From NCBI GenBank assembly GCA_022447545.1, contig JAKVBI010000014.1:78920-142919 (forward strand): a stretch of DNA of 64,000 bases. The letters are read 5' to 3'. Positions 1 through 7,822 of the stretch are shown in pieces. The stretch is from Myxococcota bacterium. GTDB taxonomy: Bacteria; Myxococcota_A; UBA9160; SMWR01. The position numbers were made by a program, and so were the translations under genes. Position 1 is the first letter of the stretch. Each line of letters begins with the position of its first letter. The notes below the pieces were generated by a model. It saw only the letters and a program-made list of their open reading frames with translations. It had not been told where the DNA came from and did not search any database.

Positions 1-2
1 TC

Positions 3-515
3 ATTCTGGAGATCGCGATCTTTGGGGGCATGGAGATCCTGAAACTCTTCGGCATTTCAATTGCGGCCTTTCAGACCGCCGGTGGACTGATTGTGCTCGG
101 GATCGGTATGAAGATGCTCGGCGGCGATGAGAATTCCAGCCAGAAAACCGATGGTGGCAGCGCGGCGATTGCGACGGTCTCCGAGAGGGAACAAGAGGTC
201 AGCGGTAAGCTCATCGTTCCGCTTGCGATGCCGATTCTTGGTGGCCCCGGCTCGATTACGACCGTCGTAACGGTCGCCGCCGCGTTTCCGACGGTTGAAG
301 GAAAGATCGGAACCGCCGTTGGGACGGCGGCTCTCGTTGCGACGATGTTCCTCTGCTTCGCCCTCTCCGGTCTGATCAGCCGTTATTTGAGTGACCATGC
401 GCAGGAGATCATTCTGCGGTTCATGGGCTTGATCCTGGTTGCCATCGGCATGGACATGATGCTCGGTGGCATCGAGGCCTCCCTGGCCAAATCCGGCCTC
501 TTTCACGCTTCCTGA
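3..515 (+). CDS. MarC family (UPF0056) integral membrane protein, 3' part
   Basis: The reading frame is open at the left edge, so the N-terminus lies outside the window. The visible part begins in a segment reading EIAIFGGMEILKLFGISI and continues with hydrophobic helices separated by a short charged loop (around SSQKTDGG), then a LIVPLAMPILGGPGSITTV segment. That Pro/Gly-rich repeat of the first half is typical of MarC/UPF0056 proteins, which are inner-membrane proteins of about 200 residues with unclear transport function. It ends at a TGA, and the next gene starts 127 bases later with its own Shine-Dalgarno. Family assignment is firm; function is not. Confidence 0.85.
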   Translation: MLEIAIFGGMEILKLFGISIAAFQTAGGLIVLGIGMKMLGGDENSSQKTDGGSAAIATVSEREQEVSGKLIVPLAMPILGGPGSITTVVTVAAAFPTVEGKIGTAVGTAALVATMFLCFALSGLISRYLSDHAQEIILRFMGLILVAIGMDMMLGGIEASLAKSGLFHAS

Positions 516-642
516 AGCCACCAGCTTCTCTGTAATGGCTGGTTCCGTGCCCGGGCTTCCAAGGGGTTGTCGAAGTTTGACGCCTGGCTGTTTGGCCCTC
601 TACTCTACGTGCTGTTCGCAGATTTTTGTCAGGAGGCACCCC

Positions 643-1818
643 ATGGATCTTCAGTTCACTCCCCAACATGAGAAGTTCCGATCGGAAGTGCGCGGTTGGA
701 TTGATGCCAACCTGGAGCGACGCTGGACAGAGGAACTGCGCGATCCGGCCAACGGTGAAAACGAACTGGTTGAGGTCCGGCGCAGCTGGCAGGCGAAGCT
801 CAACGAAGCCGGGTATCTCGGTATGGATTGGCCTGAAGAATGGGGCGGGAGGGGAGCAACAGTCGTCGAGAAGGCGATCTTCTTGGAGGAGAGCCTGCGC
901 GCAGATTCGCCTCCGATCCCGAATTTTCTGGGTATCGGCCTGCTCGGGCCTGCTCTGATCCACCACGGCACTGAAGACCAGCGCCGTCGCTTTATTCCAA
1001 AGATGCTCTCCGGTGAAGAAATTTGGTGCCAGGGTTTCAGTGAACCCGCTGCCGGTAGTGACCTGGCCTCTCTTCGCTGTCGTGCAGAGCCCGATGGAGA
1101 AGACTGGCGTATCACCGGCCAGAAGGTCTGGACGACCTTCGGTCCCTGGGCCGATTGGATTTTTGTTTTGGCACGGACGGACATGGACGATCGCCACGGA
1201 GGGATCAGCTTCTTCCTCGTGCCCCTCGACCAGGAGGGGTGTGATGTCAGGCCATTGCTACAGATCAGCGGGGAATCCGAATTCGGAGAAGTTTTCTTCG
1301 ACGGTGCATTGGCAAAGGGCGAGCACCTGGTGGGAAAGATCGGGGAGGGATGGCGCATCGCCATGACGGTTCTCTCCTACGAGCGTGGTGCTTCCGCTTT
1401 GACGGACCCCGCTCGAAACGACGTCTTTCTCGCGGATCTCGTCGAAGGTCTGCGTGAGAACGGTACGTTGCACCTTCCCGATGTGAGGGAGAAGCTCGCA
1501 CGCTTGTTCGTGCAGAACGAGGTGATTCGTGCCAATGGCTACCGCACCCTGGCCACTCTTGCCTCGGGAAGTGCGCCGGGACCCGAGTCCTCCATCGAAA
1601 AGCTTCTCTGGTCCGAGTATGCGCAGAAACAATCCGAGACCGCATTGGAACTGCTTGGCCCGCGTGCGCACCTACGGCTTCGGTCGCCTCTGGCCCGCAC
1701 GGAGATGGATTGGGCGCGTGAGTTTCTCTGGGATCGTGCAGGCACCATCTACTCGGGCTCGTCGGAAATTCAGAGGAACATCATCTCCAAGCGTGTCCTC
1801 AATCTTCCTACATCCTGA
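643..1818 (+). CDS. Acyl-CoA dehydrogenase, probable catalytic subunit of a pair
   Basis: This 391-residue protein has the normal ACAD layout: helical N-terminus, FAD/substrate loop FSEPAAGSD (132-140), beta domain, and C-terminal helices with IYSGSSEIQRN. The ATG at 643 is preferred over longer in-frame starts because AGGAGG lies at 631-636. The classic Glu of the MCAD site (Y-E-G-T) is Ser here, but Glu247 in LSYERGAS occupies the alternative helix position used by isovaleryl-CoA and FadE26/28-type enzymes. It oxidises an acyl-CoA thioester with FAD and passes electrons to ETF. It lies 15 bases upstream of a second ACAD, as in heteromeric alpha2beta2 enzymes of steroid side-chain degradation. 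The substrate is unknown. Confidence 0.93.
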   Translation: MDLQFTPQHEKFRSEVRGWIDANLERRWTEELRDPANGENELVEVRRSWQAKLNEAGYLGMDWPEEWGGRGATVVEKAIFLEESLRADSPPIPNFLGIGLLGPALIHHGTEDQRRRFIPKMLSGEEIWCQGFSEPAAGSDLASLRCRAEPDGEDWRITGQKVWTTFGPWADWIFVLARTDMDDRHGGISFFLVPLDQEGCDVRPLLQISGESEFGEVFFDGALAKGEHLVGKIGEGWRIAMTVLSYERGASALTDPARNDVFLADLVEGLRENGTLHLPDVREKLARLFVQNEVIRANGYRTLATLASGSAPGPESSIEKLLWSEYAQKQSETALELLGPRAHLRLRSPLARTEMDWAREFLWDRAGTIYSGSSEIQRNIISKRVLNLPTS

Positions 1819-1833
1819 CCGGGAGAAATCGAA

Positions 1834-2916
1834 ATGCAGTTCAATCTCGATGAAGACCGAGCTCTTCTCAAACAGTCCACCCGTGAGTTGCTCGAGAGCG
1901 AATCTCCCCTCACTGATGCACGTGCGATCATGGAGGACAGTTCCGAGGGCTACGACAAGGCGCTTTACGCCAACTTGGCGGAACTTGGATACATGGGCCT
2001 CGCGGTTCCAGAAGAAGAGGGTGGCTCCGGCGTAGGTGCGATCGGCCTCGTCGCGGTTCTCGAGGAACTCGGACGTGCGGCCTTCCCTGGACCCTTCCTC
2101 GACATGGCGATGGCCGCTGAGGTGCTGCGCGGCGTCAAGGAGCCCGAAGGCGCAGAATGGCTGCGGAGGTTGGTTGCCGGGGAGGCTTTGGTGTTGATCG
2201 CGAACTCCGAGTCGCTTTCTGGTGATGAGCCGATCGAGCCAAATACCCATTTCGAAGACGGCCGGGTGACGGGTTCGAAGCACTTCGTCCCTTTCGGGGC
2301 CCAGGCTGACGCCATGTTGGTGAGTACTGATGCTGGGCTCGTCGTGGTCCCGAAGCCCGACGCTGGCTGGAACGCCGACCTGCTTGAAGCGCTCGATCAC
2401 GCTCAGCGCCTGGCGTCCATCGATTTCGACGCATCCTGTACTCAGCTGACCGATTCAGGGACTGCTGCGACATTGCTCGAGTCCGCTCACCAGTTGGGCG
2501 CTCTCGGTGCGGCGGCGTTGATGCTCGGGTTGATGGAGCGGACCCTGGAGATGACGCTCTCCTATACCATGGAGCGCCAGGCCTTCGGCGCCCCCATCGC
2601 GACCTTCCAGGTGCTTCAGCATCGTCAGGCCGACATGTTCATCCACACTGAGAGCACGAGGGCCGCTGTCTATCGCGCTGCCTGGGCCGCCGACCATGAC
2701 CCGGACTCCGCTTCCCGGTTGATCGCAGTCGCGAAGGCTGCCGCGGGTGATGCGGGACGCTGGGTGGCGGGTCAGAGCATTCAGCTCCATGGAGGTGTCG
2801 GGTACACGTGGGAGTACGATCCGCACATCTACCTGAAGCGGATCAAGACACTTGAGCAGTTCTACGGAACCACTCGCAGTCAACTCGAGAAGGTGCTTCA
2901 GGCGGCCCGGATCTAG
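1834..2916 (+). CDS. Acyl-CoA dehydrogenase, probable partner subunit
   Basis: A 360-residue ACAD-fold protein. It has an N-terminal helical domain, a short and divergent beta domain, and the C-terminal ACAD_1 signature ERQAFGAPIATFQVLQH (247-263), followed by QLHGGVGYTWEYDPHIYLKR. Neither usual catalytic Glu position is obviously filled: the helix position reads LSYTMERQAFG and the loop position reads FYGTTRSQ. With the upstream ACAD 15 bases away, it fits the non-catalytic or FAD-sharing subunit of a FadE28-FadE29-like heterotetramer. The start ATG follows GGGAGAAATCGAA. The ACAD family is certain; the subunit role is inference. Confidence 0.9.
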   Translation: MQFNLDEDRALLKQSTRELLESESPLTDARAIMEDSSEGYDKALYANLAELGYMGLAVPEEEGGSGVGAIGLVAVLEELGRAAFPGPFLDMAMAAEVLRGVKEPEGAEWLRRLVAGEALVLIANSESLSGDEPIEPNTHFEDGRVTGSKHFVPFGAQADAMLVSTDAGLVVVPKPDAGWNADLLEALDHAQRLASIDFDASCTQLTDSGTAATLLESAHQLGALGAAALMLGLMERTLEMTLSYTMERQAFGAPIATFQVLQHRQADMFIHTESTRAAVYRAAWAADHDPDSASRLIAVAKAAAGDAGRWVAGQSIQLHGGVGYTWEYDPHIYLKRIKTLEQFYGTTRSQLEKVLQAARI

Positions 2917-2998
2917 CCAACGGCCAAGAGAATGGCGTGTCCCGACTCGGCCCGGCGCTGCTCGCCCAGGGTGCCTTGCACGTGTCGGGTTTTCATAG

Positions 2999-3799
2999 TC
3001 AAGTTCCGGGGTCACGGCAGGCCTGAGTGATCCCCGTTTTCGTGTCGAAGGTGTCGAGATCGTTGGATCGAATCATCGACTGCAGGGTCTTCACGTAGGT
3101 GTTTCCTCGTGCCGAATAGTTCTCCAGGCCATTGGCCATGGCGAGACCTGAGGGGGCTTTGCCTTGGCTCCGCTCTACCGATCGAATTTTTCGCAAGGAC
3201 CGGTAAGACGGATTCGTATTGAGATTTTCAACGAAAGCCGCCACGGACTGCTGGGCTCCCTCAAATCGCCGAACTTCGTACTCGCCCCCACTCGGTCTCT
3301 TGTGCGGCACCATCCCGCAATTCTTCCGATAGCACCACTGCCCGAAGTAGTTGTTTCCCTCCCTGGAGAAACGCGAAGTGCCCCAGGCGGATTCGTTGGC
3401 CGCCTGTGCCAGAGCCAACGATGCTGGCACCACGTCGACGCGTAAGAGAAGGTCTTCAAAGAGCGAGGCATCCACAGCTTCGGTTCGCAATCCGTAGGCT
3501 GTCGACAACTTTTCGATGAACTTCAACTCCGATGGATCGAGGGGGTGCGCCTCCGCTGCTTTTTTTCTGATTTTTTGGAGCTGCTTTCTCTGCTGAATTA
3601 GTTGTGCGTTTTTGTCTGCAATCATCGGAGCGAGATAACAGAAGAATCTGAGCTTTCGCTCGTCTGTGTCCGCGATGGAGGCGAAGTCAGGGGCTTGCTC
3701 GACTTCCTGCATCGCGCAGTGGAGGGAAAACACGAGTGCCAGGGCGATGCTCTCCGTGCGGTGGATGCGCATTCGCCGCGCTTGTTTACTTTCAGTCAT
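2999..3799 (-). CDS. Bax-like glucosaminidase (N-acetylglucosaminidase domain) protein
   Basis: This 266-residue protein has an N-terminal hydrophobic segment (about 15-29), a basic coiled-coil-like stretch (about 62-82), then a glucosaminidase domain (PF01832). The core reads LALAQAANESAWGTSRF followed by GNNYFGQWCYRKNCG, closely matching E. coli Bax (274 residues); Glu136 is the likely catalytic acid. Such enzymes cut the glycan strands of peptidoglycan in the periplasm. I chose the ATG at 3799 rather than the upstream one at 3835 because AGAGGA sits just before it. It converges on the ACAD pair and is followed on its own strand by no close gene. Confidence 0.88.
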   Translation of the reverse strand: MTESKQARRMRIHRTESIALALVFSLHCAMQEVEQAPDFASIADTDERKLRFFCYLAPMIADKNAQLIQQRKQLQKIRKKAAEAHPLDPSELKFIEKLSTAYGLRTEAVDASLFEDLLLRVDVVPASLALAQAANESAWGTSRFSREGNNYFGQWCYRKNCGMVPHKRPSGGEYEVRRFEGAQQSVAAFVENLNTNPSYRSLRKIRSVERSQGKAPSGLAMANGLENYSARGNTYVKTLQSMIRSNDLDTFDTKTGITQACRDPGT

Positions 3800-3843
3800 C
3801 GGTATCCTCTGAGGCAGGTGACGGCGAGTAGTCATTTGGTTTC

Positions 3844-4989
3844 TCAGATGGGTTCGGGTTCACCTCGAGGAATATTCTGGAACTCGCGATGGATTTTCGT
3901 CACGCCTCTCCACAACAGCACGGCCCAAGCGGTAAGGGCCAGAGCCACCCACCCCTTGGGAAGCAGGGCGAAGGCTCCGATCCAGATTCCTGCGAAAGCA
4001 AGGATGCGCGGGATCATTCTGGCGGGGTGGGCGGGCGGCTTCTCATTGGCACGGCCGAGAGGGAAGGGTCTTGGTCTTAGGAACCAGCCGTGGGCCATGA
4101 GCATCAAGACGAAGAGGGACCAGGGAGGGGCCTGCTGGTCGAGTTCCGGGGCATCATCGAGTTCCGGTTCCTCGCAGTCTCTTTCGAGACGCGCCTGGAT
4201 GTTTCGCCAAACGTGACCTGGAGTGGGTCGCGATATGGCACCTCCCACGTTCTGACGAGTCGGGCGGCAGCGCCAGCGGTAGAGAACACGTCCTTCGGGG
4301 GTTAGCGCGAGGACGGCGGGTTGTAAGTATCCCTTGGGGTGTGAGGCCCATGAACGGAACTTCAGAAGTCCTTGGGACCGGCTTACGAACAGACTCAGCC
4401 AGCCGCGTTCTCGGCAGGTATCGATGATTTCGTGATGAGGGTCCCCGATACAGGAAAAACCGTGGCCCCACGCTTCCTCGGCCTCCGTTGCGAGGCTCTG
4501 GGGTTCGCTCGTGATTGCGTAGATTTCGCCACCGTCTCTTCGGATCTGGTCGACGACGCCTGATTTGCCATAGCCTCGCAACTCGAGGCGACAGGGAGGT
4601 CACCAGAATCCGCGATAGAAGACGAGCACCGTGAATGCGTGCTTCTGTAATTGGTCGTCGAGCCAACCCTTTCTCACACCGGAGGGTGGGTCGAGTTCCG
4701 GAGGGATGCCGCCTTCCCCAAGTTTGGCCGAAGTGATACGGAATTCCTCACCCGTGATTTGAACGAGTACCTGCTCCCGGAGACAGATGTCCCCATCGCA
4801 CAGCACCAATCCGAGTTCCATTTCTTGATCGGGATACGCATCCAAAGCCAGGTCGGCATTCACCAGTCCGGTCACCTCGAACTGTGCACCGCGCTTTTCG
4901 TTCACCCAAGCCAGGGCCGCTTCGGCAGCAGGCTTCAACTCGGGCGGAATCTCCGTGATGGCTTCCGGCACGTGGACCCCCGGGAACAA
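3844..4989 (-). CDS. Candidate selenoprotein: redoxin/AhpC-TSA-like protein with in-frame UGA (U-P-P-C motif)
   Basis: Two minus-strand open stretches (4989-4603 and 4599-3844) share one frame and are separated only by TGA at 4602-4600. Read through, the junction is VLVFYRGFW-U-PPCRLELRGY. AhpC/TSA-like proteins carry Cys there (F-Y-R-G-x-W-C-P-x-C), so the UGA replaces the peroxidatic or redox Cys, with Cys133 as partner. The product would be 381 residues: a 110-residue N-terminal domain, a thioredoxin-fold redoxin domain (about 115-290), and about two C-terminal membrane helices. A SECIS-like hairpin follows the UGA. The start is uncertain: TTG 4989 is the only codon in the open frame with a conventional start; GTG 4971 is an alternative. 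A sequencing error or pseudogene cannot be excluded. The exact redox substrate is unknown. Confidence 0.75.
4573..4602 (-). promoter_or_regulatory. Putative bacterial SECIS element beginning at the in-frame UGA
   Basis: Read on the minus strand: TGA (4602-4600), a 10-base spacer, a perfect 6-bp stem GCCTCG/CGAGGC (4589-4584 pairing with 4578-4573) and a five-base loop AGTTG (4583-4579). The apical loop begins 14 bases beyond the spacer's second base, i.e. 16 bases after the UGA, and G is its second base. The known bacterial SECIS consensus asks for a loop about 16-37 bases after UGA with a G in the first two loop positions. The hairpin lies within the coding sequence, as bacterial SECIS elements do. 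SelB binding is inferred, not shown. Confidence 0.6.
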
Positions 4990-5285
4990 TGTTTCGGCAT
5001 CATAACGAATCCAGGGAACGCGACGGATCTCTCAGCGTGTCGTGCCCCTGAGGGCGATGTGTTTCCGGGATCGAGGAGGGGCTTTGTCCGGAAATGCTTC
5101 GATTCGCGCGTGTGCGGGCGCTCTTGAACCATATCCCTCGGGTAGATCCGAGACATCGGATTCCATGAGTTGGAGGCGTCGGGGCGTCGAAATGTGATTC
5201 GGCTACAATCATTTCCCAAAAGTGACGGGTATCGTGATCGCGTTCCACGCTGCGATGCCGGTCTGGGAACCTTGTCGAAAGAGGC

Positions 5286-6071
5286 ATGCAACCGCCCCAG
5301 GACGTGTATTTTTCCATCGTGGTACCGGCCTACAACGAGGCCGAGCGGTTGCCTGAGACCCTTTCTCGGATGGCGCGGTATCTGACGTCGAAACCCTTCT
5401 CCTCGGAGTTGATCGTCGTCGATGACGGCAGTACGGATGGAACTTTCCTCACCGTTCAACAGCTGGCGGCGAGACTTCCGGTGCCGATTGCGGCCTACCG
5501 TTACGAGAAGAATCGCGGCAAGGGATTTGCGCTCAAGGTCGGGTTCGAGAAGGCCGTGGGACGTTATCAGCTCTTCACCGATGCGGATCTTTCCACTCCC
5601 ATCGAGGAGGCCGATCGTTTTCTCGAAGCACTCGAATCTGGCATTGGTCTCGTGGTGGGCTCGCGCAGGATGCAGGGAGCAGAGGTGGTGGTCCGACAAC
5701 CCTGGCTTAGAGAATCGATGGGGGTGGTCTTCACCGCGATGGTGAGGCATCTGTTCGTGGATGTTTCGGATATCACTTGCGGGTTCAAGGGATTTCGAGC
5801 GGACGTGGCAACGGAGATTTTTCCTCGTCTGCGGATCGCTGACTGGAGCTTTGACGCGGAGCTGCTCTTCTTGGCGCACCGTTTCGGTTTTCCCATTCGC
5901 GAAGTGCCTGTTCGGTGGCGGAATCACTCGGATACGAAAGTGGCGATTCTGCGTGCCTCGATCATGTCGCTATGGGGATTGCTACTCATTCGTTTGAATT
6001 CACTTCGCGGCGTGTATCGTGAACCATTGGGCACGGAAATCGATGTCGAAGAGTGGCGCTCGTCCGGCTGA
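5286..6071 (+). CDS. GT2 glycosyltransferase, dolichyl-phosphate-glucose/mannose synthase-like
   Basis: A 261-residue family 2 glycosyltransferase. It opens with FSIVVPAYNEAERLPETL, has the nucleotide-sugar motif VVDDGST (44-50), the KNRGKGFALKVGF segment, and the metal-binding DAD (99-101, FTDADLSTP). Later VSDITCGFKGFR and WSFDAELLFLA are typical of Alg5/DPM-like synthases that transfer a sugar from a nucleotide donor to a polyprenyl phosphate at the cytoplasmic face. There is no clear C-terminal membrane anchor beyond an amphipathic SLWGLLLIRLNSL helix. AAAGAGG lies just before the ATG. It diverges from the candidate selenoprotein gene and is followed 52 bases later by a methyltransferase. 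Confidence 0.9.
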   Translation: MQPPQDVYFSIVVPAYNEAERLPETLSRMARYLTSKPFSSELIVVDDGSTDGTFLTVQQLAARLPVPIAAYRYEKNRGKGFALKVGFEKAVGRYQLFTDADLSTPIEEADRFLEALESGIGLVVGSRRMQGAEVVVRQPWLRESMGVVFTAMVRHLFVDVSDITCGFKGFRADVATEIFPRLRIADWSFDAELLFLAHRFGFPIREVPVRWRNHSDTKVAILRASIMSLWGLLLIRLNSLRGVYREPLGTEIDVEEWRSSG

Positions 6072-6123
6072 ATAGGGCAAGCAAGCCTGGGCGAGAATTG
6101 GCTGGCAGAGTAGGTTTTGGTCC

Positions 6124-6984
6124 ATGGGTTTCGATGTACTGATTCGCCGGGGGGAACCGGTTCCTTTTGGTTCGGATTGCGGACTTCCATGGGGCGATCC
6201 CGGATTCAGTCGACGGATGCTGAGGGAACATCTCTCTCAGCTTCACGACCGAGGCAGTCGCCGGTTCGAGATTGTCGACCAGCAGGTGGCATGGATCCAT
6301 CAGGTCGTGCTCCGAGGGGAGCCTGGCCGTGTTCTCGATCTCGGTTGTGGGCCGGGTCTCTATACCAGCCGTCTTGCTCGACTGGGCCACCAATGCACGG
6401 GCTTGGATATCGCTCCGGCTGCCATCGATTTTGCGAAGAGAGAGGCTGAGGAGTCTGGCCTCGACTGTACCTACGAGCGGGTGGATCTGCGGTCGGCAAC
6501 ACTCGGCCAGGGCTTTGATGCGGTGTTGATGGTCTTCGGAGAGTTCAACTCTTTGCCGCCCACGGATGCTGAATCATTGCTTCACCGGGTAGGGTCGGCT
6601 CTATCTCGTTCCGGCAGACTCCTTCTTGAATTGCAATTCTACGACTACGTGCGCGCCCTCGGCCAGGAGGGTTCAAACTGGGCCATCCAACCTGCCGGCG
6701 TTTTCTCGGACTTCCCTCATCTCGTTCTCCAAGAGAGTCATTGGCATGCCGACGCCGAAGCAACGACCCAACGGTATATGGTTTTGACGGATGAGAGCGT
6801 TCCCGAGATCTATTCTCATACCACGAGGGCCTATTCGGACGGAGAGCTCGATGAGATGTTGAGCGGCGCGGGTCTCACCATTGCGGGCCGTTACGAATCG
6901 CTCTCCGGGGACTCTGGAACGGAAGCCGAACTCTTTGGGCTCGTCGCTGAGCCTCTGTCCGAGATTGAAGACCCCTGTGATTAG
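6124..6984 (+). CDS. Class I SAM-dependent methyltransferase
   Basis: A 286-residue protein with the SAM-binding motif I RVLDLGCGPGLYTSRLA, followed by the acidic end of strand 2 (CTGLDIAPAAIDFAKR) and a motif II-like FDAVLMVFGEFNSL. The fold is class I (Rossmann). The C-terminal half holds mixed strands and ends ELFGLVAEPLSEIEDPCD. The acceptor substrate cannot be deduced. It follows the GT2 gene on the same strand with 52 bases between, so the two may be cotranscribed. The gene downstream is convergent. Confidence 0.88.
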   Translation: MGFDVLIRRGEPVPFGSDCGLPWGDPGFSRRMLREHLSQLHDRGSRRFEIVDQQVAWIHQVVLRGEPGRVLDLGCGPGLYTSRLARLGHQCTGLDIAPAAIDFAKREAEESGLDCTYERVDLRSATLGQGFDAVLMVFGEFNSLPPTDAESLLHRVGSALSRSGRLLLELQFYDYVRALGQEGSNWAIQPAGVFSDFPHLVLQESHWHADAEATTQRYMVLTDESVPEIYSHTTRAYSDGELDEMLSGAGLTIAGRYESLSGDSGTEAELFGLVAEPLSEIEDPCD

Positions 6985-7017
6985 GGGGATGTCGTGCACG
7001 GTTCGTTCGGTGCTGAC

Positions 7018-7785
7018 TCAGGCTTCGGGAGGTGTCCAGTGGGTGGGACCTGCCATGAAACCACCATCGACGAGCAATGCAGTGCCCGTGCAATAGCTGC
7101 TTTCATCCGACGCGAGGAAGAGGGCAGCGCGTGCGATCTCATCGGGGTCTGCCAGGCGGCTCAGGGGAAGGAATCCGTAGTCGACCGCGCGTCGCTCGGA
7201 TGCTGGGCCGATCATGTCGGTGTCGACACCACCGGGATGAAGAGAGTTGACCCTGATCGAATGCTCCGCGAGTTCGATGGCGGCTGTCCGGCTCATCCCG
7301 GTAATGGCATGTTTGCTCGCAGCGTAACCGATCATCTGGGGAACACCTTCCAGGCCTCCCGTCGAGGAGACATTGACGATGGATCCTCCACCACTTCGGG
7401 CCATCAGAGCTCCTGCGTGGCGCATTCCGAGAAAACAACCGACCTGGTTGACTTGAATCACGGCGAGATAGTCGTCGAGAGAGGTCTCCAGGAGTGGAGC
7501 GGAACGGGCGATTCCTGCATTGTTGATCAGTACATCCAATCCGCCGAAACGGGATTCGATCTCGGTCACGCAGGCCAACCATTTACTCTCATCGGACACG
7601 TCCAAGGGGTAGGCAGTAGCTCCATCACCGATCTCGTTGGTGAGTTCGGAAAGGGCGTCTTCAAGGATGTCGGTTGCGATGACCGTCGCCCCCTCGCGGA
7701 CGAAGAGCCGAGCTTCTGCAGCTCCTTGTCCGCGAGCCGCTCCGGTGATCAGCGCGACCTTGTGATCCAGACGTCCCTTCGGCAT
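7018..7785 (-). CDS. Short-chain dehydrogenase/reductase (classical SDR)
   Basis: With the ATG at 7785 this is a 255-residue classical SDR, the usual length. It shows the cofactor motif TGAARGQGAAEA, the NNAG motif (VLINNAGIA), a catalytic Ser in VNVSSTGGL, and Y-x-x-x-K (YAASKHA). The C-terminus DGGFMAGPTHWTPPEA is typical of the FabG-like group. It would oxidise or reduce an alcohol or ketone with NAD(P). The longer frame upstream has no homology-like content and overlaps the divergent kinase-like gene, so the internal ATG is preferred, although its Shine-Dalgarno is weak. Confidence 0.9.
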   Translation of the reverse strand: MPKGRLDHKVALITGAARGQGAAEARLFVREGATVIATDILEDALSELTNEIGDGATAYPLDVSDESKWLACVTEIESRFGGLDVLINNAGIARSAPLLETSLDDYLAVIQVNQVGCFLGMRHAGALMARSGGGSIVNVSSTGGLEGVPQMIGYAASKHAITGMSRTAAIELAEHSIRVNSLHPGGVDTDMIGPASERRAVDYGFLPLSRLADPDEIARAALFLASDESSYCTGTALLVDGGFMAGPTHWTPPEA

Positions 7786-7822
7786 GAGGGAGACGCTACC
7801 ATGACTGACCTGCGAGGAATAG

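Noticed and set aside
4600-4602. The TGA as an ordinary stop creating two separate genes
   Set aside because: The second part has no start codon or Shine-Dalgarno at a sensible place (it begins in mid-motif), and the motif W-stop-P-P-C needs a residue there. Readthrough fits better, though an error is still possible.
4935-5927. A 330-residue minus-strand open frame
   Set aside because: It is opposite the GT2 gene and overlaps the selenoprotein gene start in a different frame; low-complexity shadow.
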